Positions 34,121 through 43,536 of a DNA stretch of 64,000 bases are shown here, one piece after another. Made by a program: the position numbers and the translations under genes. The stretch is from assembly GCF_003014475.1 (NCBI RefSeq), contig NZ_PYGJ01000002.1:248001-312000 (forward strand), in the 5' to 3' direction. Below the pieces are notes generated by a model that was not told the origin of the DNA, did no database searches, and saw nothing but the letters and a program-made list of their open reading frames with translations. How positions within the stretch are numbered: position 1 is the stretch's first letter; the number at the start of each line of letters is the position of its first letter. This DNA comes from Shimia abyssi. Its GTDB lineage: Bacteria; Pseudomonadota; Alphaproteobacteria; Rhodobacterales; Rhodobacteraceae.

Positions 34121-34496
34121 TACATTGCGGGTTGCACTCGTGGCCCACGACCAAAAGAAAGACGCGCTGGTCGCTTGGGTTGAAACAAACGCCGAGCATC
34201 TCGAATCGGCGCAACTCTACGCCACAGGCACAACCGGGTCACGCATCAACGATGCGTTGCCCGTTCTCAATATCCATTGCCTCAAAAGCGGCCCCTTAGG
34301 CGGCGATCAACAGATCGGCGCACTGATCTGCGAAGGAAAACTGGACGCGCTTTTCTTCTTCATCGATCCCATGTCGCCAATGCCACACGACGTTGACGTC
34401 AAAGCGCTGAGTCGCCTCGCGATCGTTTACGACCTGCCATTCGCAAACAGCCAGAGCACAGCCACTTACGTGCTCAAGGGCCTTCTTAACGGTTAA
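34098..34496 (+). CDS. mgsA: Methylglyoxal synthase
   Basis: A 132-aa Mgs[16 protein letters not shown] holds the catalytic Asp, [18 protein letters not shown] holds the conserved His and Asp, and [18 protein letters not shown] and YATGTTG give the substrate phosphate site. It converts dihydroxyacetone phosphate to methylglyoxal. The start codon lies inside the cupin gene, so translation is probably coupled to it. Placing this toxic-product shunt in a sugar-acid operon suggests relief of triose phosphate overload. It is the last gene of the run. Confidence 0.9.
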   Translation: MSNNLSGDTLRVALVAHDQKKDALVAWVETNAEHLESAQLYATGTTGSRINDALPVLNIHCLKSGPLGGDQQIGALICEGKLDALFFFIDPMSPMPHDVDVKALSRLAIVYDLPFANSQSTATYVLKGLLNG

Positions 34497-34627
34497 GGCA
34501 GCCGCAGACTTTGCCGCGTACTAACCTGGCAACCGTCTCTCCCTGACTGTCGGATCGATTCAATCACTGGACATTCAACGCGTCTTCCCGTTTCCTTGGA
34601 GCAACCCGTGAAACAAGAGGTATTTCC

Positions 34628-35455
34628 ATGCGCTCAACTCAGTTCCTGACCGCCCTAGGCCTAACAATCTGCACTTTCCCCGGCATCGCCCTCGCCGATG
34701 GGCACTGCGCCGCCGGAAAAACACTCGAAGACGGCAAGCTGACCATCGCAACCGGGAACCCTGCATATTTTCCTTGGGTAATGGATGACGCGCCGGAATC
34801 AGGCCAGGGTTTCGAATCCGCTGTTGCCTATGCCATCGCCGCGGAGATGGGTTTTGAAGCTGACAATGTTGTTTGGGTGCGCTCCGGCTTTGACGAATCC
34901 ATCCAACCTGGCGCAAAGAATTTCGACTTCAACATGCAGCAGTTTTCGATCACCGAAGACCGTGAAAAAGTAGTCGACTTTTCAATGCCTTACTATTCTT
35001 CGGCCATGGCTGTCCTAACCACACAAGGCGTGGTTGACGCGGGCGCGGAAGCAAATCTTGCCTCACTCAAATCCCTGAAATGGGGGGCCGACGCCAACAC
35101 CACAGCCGTGCCGCTTCTGATGAACCTCGTCGCGCCCGACAGCGATCCATTGCTCTATAACGACAACACCGACGTCACCGCCGCTATTCAGGCTGGCCAG
35201 ATTGACGCCGCCCTCTTCGATCTGCCCACAGCACTTTACCTTTCGGCGGTTGTGGTCGAAAATGGCACCCTGCTGGGCCAGTTTCCCGCCGACCGGTCCG
35301 AAAACCCGGACCAATTTGGTGCGCTTATGGAAGAAGGTTCGCCCCTCAAGGCCTGCGTTGACGAGGCAATCACGGTCCTTTCAGAAAGCGGTGCATTGCA
35401 GCAGATCGAAGCCAGCTGGCTCTCTGAAACAACCGGTGTACCCGTAATCAAATAA
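34628..35455 (+). CDS. Polar amino-acid type ABC substrate-binding protein
   Basis: A 275-aa periplasmic protein of the family 3 solute-binding proteins. The signal peptide ends near TFPGIALA; mature GKLTIATGNPAYFPWVM and FDFNMQQFSITEDREKVVDFSMPYYSS are hallmark segments, and GAALFDLPTALYL-like and PLKACVDEAITVLSESG ends follow. It lies in one run with the permease and ATPase. The adjacent TetR/MttB/flavin-GcvT genes suggest the ligand is an N-methylated amino acid or betaine. AAGAGG supports the ATG. Confidence 0.87.
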   Translation: MRSTQFLTALGLTICTFPGIALADGHCAAGKTLEDGKLTIATGNPAYFPWVMDDAPESGQGFESAVAYAIAAEMGFEADNVVWVRSGFDESIQPGAKNFDFNMQQFSITEDREKVVDFSMPYYSSAMAVLTTQGVVDAGAEANLASLKSLKWGADANTTAVPLLMNLVAPDSDPLLYNDNTDVTAAIQAGQIDAALFDLPTALYLSAVVVENGTLLGQFPADRSENPDQFGALMEEGSPLKACVDEAITVLSESGALQQIEASWLSETTGVPVIK

Positions 35456-36285
35456 TGACGACACCATCATCCGGCCTGACCCGCCGACAGGAATATGAAC
35501 GCCGCCAGCGTCGACGCTCGCTCGTCATCGCTGGCTCGTCCACCGCTTTGATCATACTTGCCATCGTGCTGCTGGTGCCATTGGCACCAGGCTGGGAACG
35601 TGTGCAAAACAGCTTTTTCAACGCAGAGGTCTTTGCCAAGTCCTTTCCCAAGTTGCTCAGCGCCTTTCTCGTCGATGTCGCTATTTTCGCATGGTCTGCA
35701 CCTCTGATCGCCATTCTCGGATTGGCCATCGCTCTGGCCCGTGACGTGCGCAACCCGGTCCTCTACCCTCTACGCCTCTTCGGTATGGTCTACACCGACG
35801 TGTTCCGCGGTGTCCCTGTCGTGCTAGTCGTATATCTGATTGGCTTTGGCATACCGGGTCTTGGCTTGCCCCGCCCGTGGAATTCACCTTACATCTGGGG
35901 CACTGTTGCTCTCGTGCTGACCTACTCGGCCTATGTCGCGGAAATCTTCCGCTCCGGCATCGAAAGCGTGCACGCCTCACAACGCAGCGCTGCCCTGTCC
36001 CTAGGTCTCAGCAGCTCAGACTCAATGCGCTTTGTGGTTCTCCCCCAAGCCATCCGCCGTGTGATTCCGGCTCAGATGAACATGCTGATAGCCTTGCAAA
36101 AAGACGTCGCCCTGCTCTCCTTCATTGGTCCGGTCGAGATTTTCCGGCAGGCCGGTGTTTTCAAATCCCTGCTCGCGAATTTCACACCTTATGTCGTAGC
36201 CGCTCTGATCTTCCTTGTGATCACCGTCCCGACAACCCGTCTCGCAGATCACCTCATTTCCAAACAGAACCGGGCCCGCTCGTGA
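35455..36285 (+). CDS. Amino-acid type ABC transporter permease
   Basis: A 276-aa permease of the HisM/GlnP family with about six hydrophobic helices. [21 protein letters not shown] and the EAA loop [30 protein letters not shown] are typical. The N-terminus is charged ([14 protein letters not shown]) before the first helix, which fits an inner-membrane orientation. It overlaps the binding protein stop by one base. Only one permease is present, so a homodimer is expected. Confidence 0.9.
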   Translation: MTTPSSGLTRRQEYERRQRRRSLVIAGSSTALIILAIVLLVPLAPGWERVQNSFFNAEVFAKSFPKLLSAFLVDVAIFAWSAPLIAILGLAIALARDVRNPVLYPLRLFGMVYTDVFRGVPVVLVVYLIGFGIPGLGLPRPWNSPYIWGTVALVLTYSAYVAEIFRSGIESVHASQRSAALSLGLSSSDSMRFVVLPQAIRRVIPAQMNMLIALQKDVALLSFIGPVEIFRQAGVFKSLLANFTPYVVAALIFLVITVPTTRLADHLISKQNRARS

Positions 36286-37016
36286 AACTCCGCCTCGATC
36301 AGATCAAGAAGACTCTCGGCAACCGTCTTGTGCTGGATGGCATCTCGTTGGATGTGTCCCAAGGTGAAATGATCTGCCTGATCGGCGCGTCAGGGTCTGG
36401 CAAATCGACCCTTTTGCGCTGCATTAACCTGTTGGAACCATTGGATGATGGCGCGATCTGGCTGGATGGTCACGACATCGCAACCCCCGGCCTTGATCCG
36501 CAACCGGTGCGCCAGAAAATTGGCATTGTTTTCCAGTCCTATAACTTATTTCCACATATGACAGCCTTGGAAAACGTTCTCCTCGCCCCACGCCGTATCA
36601 CCAAGAAATCACGCGCCGACCTGATGCCGCATGTTGGCGAATTGTTTGAACGCTTTGGCCTGTCCCAACATATGGACCAATACCCCGATCAGCTCTCTGG
36701 CGGGCAACAGCAACGCGTCGCGATCGTGCGCGCATTAGCGATGAAACCCGAGATCATGCTCTTTGACGAAATCACCTCAGCCCTTGATCCGGAACTGGTT
36801 GGCGAAGTTCTCGAAGTCCTCAAGGCACTCAAACGCGAAGGCATGACCATGATCCTCGCGACCCACGAAATGACCTTTGCGCGCGATGTGGGTAATCGCG
36901 TCTGTTTTCTCGATCGCGGGCGCATCCTAGAACAGGGCCCGCCGGAACAGGTGTTCAACACCCCCAAGGAACCCCGCACGCGTGACTTCCTCGCCCGTGT
37001 GCTAAACCGCGGCTAG
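36282..37016 (+). CDS. Amino-acid type ABC transporter ATP-binding protein
   Basis: A 244-aa ATPase of the HisP/GlnQ class. Walker [11 protein letters not shown]-loop [16 protein letters not shown], signature [11 protein letters not shown], Walker [14 protein letters not shown] and the His switch ATHEMTF are complete. Start is GTG at 36282, overlapping the permease stop by 3 bp (GTGA). It completes the single-permease importer with 34628 and 35455. Confidence 0.93.
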   Translation: MKLRLDQIKKTLGNRLVLDGISLDVSQGEMICLIGASGSGKSTLLRCINLLEPLDDGAIWLDGHDIATPGLDPQPVRQKIGIVFQSYNLFPHMTALENVLLAPRRITKKSRADLMPHVGELFERFGLSQHMDQYPDQLSGGQQQRVAIVRALAMKPEIMLFDEITSALDPELVGEVLEVLKALKREGMTMILATHEMTFARDVGNRVCFLDRGRILEQGPPEQVFNTPKEPRTRDFLARVLNRG

Positions 37017-37025
37017 GGTCGGAAA

Positions 37026-37688
37026 CTACTCCCAGAAGCTCTGCGCATAGACACTAAATTCCTCAATTTCGTCCGGACGTGCTTCAATCCCTGTAAACGT
37101 CAACAAATAATGCGGCAGCAGCCTCAGCCGAAACGCGACCGGTTCATTCAGCTGCGCCAGATCATAACCGATCTGCATATAATACAGCACCCGCGCCCGC
37201 GTAATAGCTTCCAGCTCATCGTACCCATAACGACAAAACATCTTGGTTAATGCATCCACACGTTGCGCGTCGGACTGGTCCAGCAAATCTCGCACCTTGT
37301 CCGACCGACGCGCCCAGTCCCTAATTGCAAAATCCAGTGCCGTATTGAACAACGCCGGGTTCACCACACAGCGATGCACGTTGCACACCGCCGCAGTGAT
37401 CGTTGCCGCCTCGGCCTCTGCCTGCCGGATCAACGCCCCGGTATTGGTCGCCTGCCAATCGGCCAACAACGCGTCGAGCAGCTCCTGACGGGACTTGAAA
37501 TACCAATAAAACGAAGATCGCGACACGGCCATATGCGCGGCCAAATTCATCACTTTGACCTGCTCTACCCCGTCCGAAACCAATACATCGCGCGCGACAT
37601 TCAGCCAATCGTCACGCGTGACTTTGACATTGCCACCCAATGGCTCGGCTTCGGGATTATCACGGTGCAGGACTGTCTTGGAATTCAT
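37026..37688 (-). CDS. TetR-family transcriptional regulator
   Basis: A 220-aa TetR/AcrR-type protein. The HTH is at residues about 20-70 (TRDDWLNVARDVLVSDGVEQVKVMNLAAHM, VSRSSFYWYFKSRQELLDALL). The C-terminal domain is all-alpha and ligand binding (ITAAVCNVHRCVVNPALFN). It is the downstream, same-strand neighbour of the MttB and flavin-GcvT genes and convergent with the ABC genes. Probably senses the methylated substrate. The ATG at 37688 is used; longer frames run into mttB. Confidence 0.85.
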   Translation of the reverse strand: MNSKTVLHRDNPEAEPLGGNVKVTRDDWLNVARDVLVSDGVEQVKVMNLAAHMAVSRSSFYWYFKSRQELLDALLADWQATNTGALIRQAEAEAATITAAVCNVHRCVVNPALFNTALDFAIRDWARRSDKVRDLLDQSDAQRVDALTKMFCRYGYDELEAITRARVLYYMQIGYDLAQLNEPVAFRLRLLPHYLLTFTGIEARPDEIEEFSVYAQSFWE

Positions 37689-37692
37689 GGCA

Positions 37693-39237
37693 TCAACTTT
37701 CCGGTGGGGCACCCCCCTCGGATATGCGCCGCTCAATGAACCGATGCAAGTCATTCAACCCACTTGCCTTCGGTTCCGGAGCTGGAGAGTTAGCCACGAT
37801 GTCTTGCCACAGCGCCGTGGCGCGCTGATTGGCATCTTGTGCCCCCCGCTCTGTCCATGTTCCAAAATTGGCGTAATCGTGCAAAAACGGCTCGTAAAAC
37901 GCGGTCTGATACCGCTCCATCGTCTGTGGCGCGTCAAAGAAGTGACCGCTCGGCGCGACTTGGGTCAATGCAGTGTCATAGCCAATTTCATCCGCCCCCG
38001 CCTGTGCCCCAGCACACAGCTCGGCCACCATATTCAACACTTCGGCGTCGCAAATCATCTTCTCAAACGACACTGTTAACCCCCCTTCCAGCCACCCGGC
38101 GGAATGGATCACAACACTGGCCCCAGCCAACAGGCACCCCCACAAACCAAACTGGTTTTCGTTTGCGGCCTGAATGTCATTGCTATTCGACGCAGACCCG
38201 GCCGCAGAACGCCACGGCAGCCCAAGGAACCGCGCCAACTGTCCAGCCGCCAAAGACGCCTGAAAATGCGACGGCGTGCCAAAGGCAGGCGCGCCGGACT
38301 TCATGTCTACATTTGATGTGAACGTACCGTAGCAAATCAGCGCTCCAGGCGACACCAACTGTGTCAGTGCAATTGCTGCCATCGCCTCGGCATGGCTCAA
38401 CGTGATCGCCCCGGCCACCGTGATCGGCGCCATCGCCCCCATCAACGTGAACGGCGTCACGATCGACATTTGCCGCATCCGGGCAAAATCAATCAGCCCC
38501 TGCGCCATCGGAATGTCCAATGTGCGCGGACTGTTTGTATTGATGATCGTATAACTATGCGGCGCGGCCCGAAACGTCTCATCCGAAAGCCCGCGCGACA
38601 TGCAAAGCATCTCGAAACACTCCATCACCTGCGGCGTCCCTCGTGAGAAAAAGAACGGAAACTTGTCCGTCAATTCCACCTGCGCCTTGGTGGTAAAGTA
38701 ATGACGCTCATGTGGTGGAATGTCCTGCGGCTCGACTTGCGGCGACACCATCTGGAAAACGTCAAAATGATGGGTCATCTTCAGGAAATCGATGTAATCC
38801 TGTCCCGTCGCTGGCCTGCGCCCCTTCACCAGATCCGTCGCATTTGGCGCACCCGCCCCTGGTTGGAACACAAGACTGCCCAGCTCCAGAACAAAGTCGC
38901 GGTTTCGTGCGCCCGCACGACATTCAATCGACTTTGGCGCCGTCGCAATCGCCGACTCGATAATATCGCGCCCAATATAGACCATGTCGTCGTCAGAGAC
39001 GCGCGCCCCCGCTTTCGCGAATATGTCGCGCGCCTCGGGCAGCAAGACCCGGATGCCCATCTCTTCCAACAGGCGCAACGCGCTTTCATGCATGTGCGCG
39101 ATCTGGTCCACCGCAAAAACATCCATCGTCGCGAACGGGTTCTTTAGCTGGCGATAGTTGACCTCGCGCTTGGACGTCCCACGATCCTCCTGCGATTTGC
39201 GCCGGCCTCTGCGCCGCTCTGGCCTTTGGCCGTTCAT
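37693..39237 (-). CDS. MttB-family (trimethylamine/betaine methyltransferase) protein without pyrrolysine
   Basis: A 514-aa member of the MttB superfamily (COG5598). Marks include EMGIRVLLPEARDIFAKAGA, NTNSPRTLDIPMAQGLIDFAR, VTPFTLMGAMAPITVAGA and GLWGCLLAGASVVIHSAGWLEGG. The frame has no internal amber codon, so it is a non-pyrrolysine form. Characterised relatives demethylate glycine betaine, proline betaine or carnitine and pass the methyl to a corrinoid protein. No corrinoid protein or activase is nearby. Its start overlaps the flavin-GcvT stop (ATGA). Confidence 0.85.
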   Translation of the reverse strand: MNGQRPERRRGRRKSQEDRGTSKREVNYRQLKNPFATMDVFAVDQIAHMHESALRLLEEMGIRVLLPEARDIFAKAGARVSDDDMVYIGRDIIESAIATAPKSIECRAGARNRDFVLELGSLVFQPGAGAPNATDLVKGRRPATGQDYIDFLKMTHHFDVFQMVSPQVEPQDIPPHERHYFTTKAQVELTDKFPFFFSRGTPQVMECFEMLCMSRGLSDETFRAAPHSYTIINTNSPRTLDIPMAQGLIDFARMRQMSIVTPFTLMGAMAPITVAGAITLSHAEAMAAIALTQLVSPGALICYGTFTSNVDMKSGAPAFGTPSHFQASLAAGQLARFLGLPWRSAAGSASNSNDIQAANENQFGLWGCLLAGASVVIHSAGWLEGGLTVSFEKMICDAEVLNMVAELCAGAQAGADEIGYDTALTQVAPSGHFFDAPQTMERYQTAFYEPFLHDYANFGTWTERGAQDANQRATALWQDIVANSPAPEPKASGLNDLHRFIERRISEGGAPPES

Positions 39238-41636
39238 GCTCTCATGGCCTTGCCCGCCGGATCATAGGGCGATGCCTCAATAACACGCGCGGTCCGCTCA
39301 ACCCCAACAATATGCACACTCAGTTCACTGCCCACTGCCGCCTTGGCCGGATCAACCAGCGCCATGGCAAGGGATTTCTTCAAATGATGCGCATATGCGC
39401 CAGAGGTCACAAAGCCTACGCGTGCACTATCCGACCAAATCGGCTCATACCCGCTCGCGTCCGCATCCGCCGCATCAATCTCCAGCGTAACTTGAACCTG
39501 CGCAGGCCCATTCCCGTTACGCTCAGAAATAGCCGTATCCTTGCCGATGAAATCTTTGTCCCAATCGATCCAGCGATCCATGCCAGTCATGCCCGGCGTG
39601 TACCCTTGCGTGAACTCTGCCGACCAAATACCGAAACTCTTCTCAATCCGCGTGCTCAGCATGGCGTTAAAGCCAATTTCGCGGATGCCCAAGGGCTCCC
39701 CCGCCTCCAGCAACATCCGCCGCAGCGCGATGTGATCGCCATATCGACAGTTGATCTCATAACCTTTCTCGCCGGTAACTGACATCCTCGCCACTTTGGC
39801 CCGCACCAGCCCGACATCAAACGCGCCGCATTGCATGAATTTCAAACCCGAAATGTCCTGCTCCACCACGCACTCCATAACTTCTTCGGATTTGGGGCCA
39901 ATCACCGCAAATCCGCATATCTCTTCTCCCAGATCACGCAGGCTGACGCCCTCCTCCATGTGGTCATCAAACCACCGCATATGCCACGCGCGCAGGTAAT
40001 AACTGCCCATGATCCAAAAGGAGCCATCCCCCCAGTTCAAAACCGTCAGATCACCCATAAGCCGCCCGGTCTCGCTCAACATCGGCGCAAGCTTTGCCCG
40101 CCCTGGTGCTGGCAACTTGCTGGCCATGATCCTGTCCAGCCACGCTTGTGCGTTTGCCCCTGAAACTTCGAACCGCGAGAACCCGGTAATATCCAACAGC
40201 GCCACACCCTCGCGGATGGCTTTGCACTCTTCGGCAACAATCTCATGCGCATTCGAACGTTTCAGCGTCGGCGTCTCTTCGAACCCCTCAGGCGCAAAGT
40301 AGAGCGGCACCTCTAGGTCCCAGCTGACGCCCCATCTGCACCCCGCCTGTGTCATCCCGTCATGCGCCGGCGCCATCTTCAGCGGCCGCCCCGCAGGCAA
40401 TTGTTCATTCGGATAGGTCATCACGAACCGGCGTGAATAGAATTGCCCGGTGGTTTCTCGGATATAGCGCTTGTTCTCGGCATAGGTCCCATATCGCGCC
40501 ACATCCACCCCATAGACATCCGCCTCTGGCTCGCCTTCTATGATCCACTCCGCCAGCGACTTGCCAACGCCCCCGCCCTGCAAGAATCCAGCCATCACCG
40601 CGCAGGCCGTCCAATATCCGCGCTTGCCCGGCACCGGACCAACCAACGGGTTGCCATCCGGCGAGAAAGTGAACGCTCCGTTCACCCACGTCTTAATGCC
40701 GGCCTCTTGCAAACAAGGATAGCGCTCAAAGCCAAGCATCAGCTCATTCTCGATCCGCCCCAGATCCTCCTGTTGCAGTTCAAACCCATAAGACCAAGGC
40801 GCACCGTCTTCCATCCAATGGTCATACTCAATTTCGTAAATCCCTACGAGCATCCCATTCTGGTCCTGCCGCATATACGTGAACCCCTCAAGATCCACCG
40901 TCATCGGCAACTCGTGATCCAGCGCGGCCACCTCCGGTATGCCATCGGTAATCAGATAGTGATGGTTCAACGGGCTAACCGGCAGCTCAACCCCCGCCAT
41001 GCGGCCCACCTGCTTGGCCCACAATCCAGCGGCATTAACAACATGCTCGCACCGGATCGTGCACTTTTCGGTGACCACTTCCCATCCCTCAACCGTTTGG
41101 TTCAACTCTAGAACCCGGTTATTCTCGACCACGGTCGCGCCACGTTTCTTAGCCGCTCCGGCATAGGCATGCACGGTCCCGGTCGTGTCAATATACCCCT
41201 CGCGATCTGCCCACAGACCGCCCATAATACCGTCCCCCGACATGACCGGATTCAACGCAACCGCCTCGTCTCGTGTGACCAACCGACAATCATCAATGCC
41301 TATCGTCTGGAAAACGCGATAGGCCGATTGCAACCATTCCCAGCGCTCTGGCGTTCCCGCCAGCGTCAATCCACCAGTCATGTGCATCCCGACAGATTGC
41401 CCACTCTCCTTCTCAATTTCACTCAGCAAATCAATGGTATACGCCTGTAGTGACGCGATATTCGGATCAGCATTCAGCGCATGAAAACCACCCGCCGCAT
41501 GCCATGACGACCCCGCCGTCAGAATTTTGCGCTCGATCAGACACACATCTGTCCAACCCATTTTGGCCAGATGATACAAGACCGACGCCCCCACGACGCC
41601 CCCGCCTATAACAACCACACGGTAATGCGAATTCAT
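39234..41636 (-). CDS. FAD oxidoreductase with GcvT-like domain (dimethylglycine/sarcosine dehydrogenase family)
   Basis: An 800-aa two-part protein. Residues about 1-390 form a DAO-type flavoprotein (VVVIGGGVVGASVLYHLA; GSSWHAAGGFHALN with the His expected to carry FAD). Residues about 420-790 resemble the GcvT/folate-binding aminomethyltransferase fold (ALLDITGFSRFEVSG, FGIWSAEFTQGYTPG). Family enzymes oxidise an N-methyl group and pass the formaldehyde unit to THF. It is the first gene of the minus-strand unit with MttB and TetR. Confidence 0.88.
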   Translation of the reverse strand: MNSHYRVVVIGGGVVGASVLYHLAKMGWTDVCLIERKILTAGSSWHAAGGFHALNADPNIASLQAYTIDLLSEIEKESGQSVGMHMTGGLTLAGTPERWEWLQSAYRVFQTIGIDDCRLVTRDEAVALNPVMSGDGIMGGLWADREGYIDTTGTVHAYAGAAKKRGATVVENNRVLELNQTVEGWEVVTEKCTIRCEHVVNAAGLWAKQVGRMAGVELPVSPLNHHYLITDGIPEVAALDHELPMTVDLEGFTYMRQDQNGMLVGIYEIEYDHWMEDGAPWSYGFELQQEDLGRIENELMLGFERYPCLQEAGIKTWVNGAFTFSPDGNPLVGPVPGKRGYWTACAVMAGFLQGGGVGKSLAEWIIEGEPEADVYGVDVARYGTYAENKRYIRETTGQFYSRRFVMTYPNEQLPAGRPLKMAPAHDGMTQAGCRWGVSWDLEVPLYFAPEGFEETPTLKRSNAHEIVAEECKAIREGVALLDITGFSRFEVSGANAQAWLDRIMASKLPAPGRAKLAPMLSETGRLMGDLTVLNWGDGSFWIMGSYYLRAWHMRWFDDHMEEGVSLRDLGEEICGFAVIGPKSEEVMECVVEQDISGLKFMQCGAFDVGLVRAKVARMSVTGEKGYEINCRYGDHIALRRMLLEAGEPLGIREIGFNAMLSTRIEKSFGIWSAEFTQGYTPGMTGMDRWIDWDKDFIGKDTAISERNGNGPAQVQVTLEIDAADADASGYEPIWSDSARVGFVTSGAYAHHLKKSLAMALVDPAKAAVGSELSVHIVGVERTARVIEASPYDPAGKAMRA

Positions 41637-41648
41637 ACGACCCTCCCC

Positions 41649-41696
41649 AGCGTGAACGCACTCACGCTAGACACACTGTTCACTTCTGTCTAGACA
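41649..41696. promoter_or_regulatory. Inverted-repeat operator region upstream of flavin-GcvT gene
   Basis: An inverted repeat AGCGTGA/TCACGCT (41649-41668, 6-nt spacer) adjoins the element CTAGACA...TGTCTAG (41667-41673 and 41687-41693). The right half lies in a perfect 10-bp palindrome TGTCTAGACA at 41687-41696. Symmetry and size fit a TetR operator for the TetR/MttB/flavin unit on the minus strand. Confidence 0.55.
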
Positions 41697-41818
41697 TTTA
41701 TGTACAGAGCCTCCTCCACGAAACAGTAACCGCAAAAACCCGCTCTTAGACCAATTGGCAAATTGACACGCGACAGCACGGGCAATCACACTCATGGCGC
41801 ATTTCAAGGACCTGTCGC

Positions 41819-43534
41819 ATGACTCATTTTAGCCGCCTGATTTCCGCGCTGATCGGCGCAGCCGTACTCGCAACACCCGTTTTGGCCCAAGACATCGCTG
41901 ACCGCATTTACACAGGCGGTCCCATTCTCACAATGTCCGACCATGCCCCCCGCGCCCAAGCCGTCGCAGTGAAGAACGGTCACATACTCGCCGTCGGTTC
42001 ACTATCTGATGTACGCCCACATTGGGGCGACAGCACGCAGACGTATGACCTCGCCGGGCGCACCCTGCTGCCCGGATTTGTAGACAGCCACGGCCACGCC
42101 GTCATGGGAGGGCTTCAGGCACTTTCCGCCAATCTACTGGCCGCGCCAGACGGCAACGTATCCGACATTGCAAGCTTGCTCGACACATTGCGCGGTTGGA
42201 CCGCTGACCATCAAGCGACCGTTGACGCAACCAATCTCATCGTTGGCTTCGGGTACGATCAATCCCAGCTGGCCGAGCTGCGGCACCCGACCCGCGCAGA
42301 CCTTGATCAGGTCTCAGCCGACATTCCGATTATCATCGTGCACCAATCGGGTCACTTCGGCGCTGCAAACTCGGCAGCGCTCGCTCTGGCTGGCATCACC
42401 GCTGATTCTGAAAATCCCCCCGGTGGCATCATCCGCTTTGACGATACCGGCCTGCCCAACGGCGTTCTCGAGGAAAACGCATTCTTCATCGTTCTCGGCG
42501 CACTGCTCGACGGCCTCGGCGAGGAAGGCTTCAAATCCTTTGCCCGCGCAGGTGTCGATCTCTGGGCCAGCTTTGGCTACACCACCGCGCAAGAGGGGCG
42601 TGCCACCCCTCAAGTCGCCGCTATTGTCGACATGGTCGCCGCCGAGACACCCTTGCCCATTGATGTCGTCGTGTACGCTGATGTACTTGTGGATCGCGAA
42701 TTTGTCGCTCAAAACCATGGTCATGAGTACCAGAATCGCGTGCGTATTGGCGGCGCCAAGCTCACAATCGACGGTTCACCCCAGGGGTTCACGGCTTTGC
42801 GCGACCGGCCTTACTATGATCCGGTGGGCGACTATGCGGCGGGCTATCGTGGATACGCTTCCGCCACGATGCAGCAAGTCACCGACGCCATTGACTGGGC
42901 CTTCGCCAATAACGTTCAAATCTTAACGCACGCCAATGGTGAAGGCGCATCCGACATGTTGATCGCCGCCGTAGACGCCGCTACCCTATCTCATGGCGTG
43001 GCTGACCGCCGCCCTGTCCTGATTCATGGCCAATTTCTGCGACCGGATCAGGTCGACAGCTACAAACGCCTCGGCGTTTTCCCGTCCCTCTTTCCTATGC
43101 ACACATTCTACTGGGGCGACTGGCATCGTGATCACACTGTTGGGCCAGAAAATGCTGACAATATTTCACCCACCGGTTGGTTGCGTCAGCGTGATATGAT
43201 CTTTGGCACACACCACGATGCGCCCGTGGCCTTCCCAGACTCCATGCGCGTTCTCAGCGCCACGGTGACACGCCGCACCCGCTCAGGTGACATCCTCGGC
43301 CCCCATCAGCGTGTCGATGCAATGACCGCACTCAAGGCGATGACAATTTGGCCCGCGTGGCAACATTTTGAAGAGGGCAGCAAAGGATCACTGGAGCCTG
43401 GCAAGCTTGCCGATTTTGTGATCCTGTCGGATGATCCAACGGCCGTTGATCCCGAGATTCTTGCAAACCTCAAAGTGCTCGCCACAATCAAAGAAGACAA
43501 GGTGGTGTTCGACGCCTTGAAGCGAGACGAATAG
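41819..43534 (+). CDS. Secreted amidohydrolase (YtcJ-type amidohydrolase 3 family)
   Basis: A 571-aa metal-dependent hydrolase. A Sec signal (SALIGAAVLATPVLAQ) precedes the amidohydrolase fold: LLPGFVDSHGHAVMGG supplies two metal His, IIIVHQSGHFGAANS, GGAKLTIDGSPQGFTALRD, ILTHANGEGASD and the C-terminal WQHFEEGSKGSLEPGKLADFVIL. Family members cleave amide or ester bonds; the signal peptide implies periplasmic action. Substrate unknown. It is convergent with the MarR gene, 2 bp apart. Confidence 0.85.
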   Translation: MTHFSRLISALIGAAVLATPVLAQDIADRIYTGGPILTMSDHAPRAQAVAVKNGHILAVGSLSDVRPHWGDSTQTYDLAGRTLLPGFVDSHGHAVMGGLQALSANLLAAPDGNVSDIASLLDTLRGWTADHQATVDATNLIVGFGYDQSQLAELRHPTRADLDQVSADIPIIIVHQSGHFGAANSAALALAGITADSENPPGGIIRFDDTGLPNGVLEENAFFIVLGALLDGLGEEGFKSFARAGVDLWASFGYTTAQEGRATPQVAAIVDMVAAETPLPIDVVVYADVLVDREFVAQNHGHEYQNRVRIGGAKLTIDGSPQGFTALRDRPYYDPVGDYAAGYRGYASATMQQVTDAIDWAFANNVQILTHANGEGASDMLIAAVDAATLSHGVADRRPVLIHGQFLRPDQVDSYKRLGVFPSLFPMHTFYWGDWHRDHTVGPENADNISPTGWLRQRDMIFGTHHDAPVAFPDSMRVLSATVTRRTRSGDILGPHQRVDAMTALKAMTIWPAWQHFEEGSKGSLEPGKLADFVILSDDPTAVDPEILANLKVLATIKEDKVVFDALKRDE

Positions 43535-43536
43535 GA

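Noticed and set aside
37693-39237. Pyrrolysine-containing methyltransferase
   Set aside because: No in-frame amber codon occurs in the 514-codon gene, and no pyl genes are visible.
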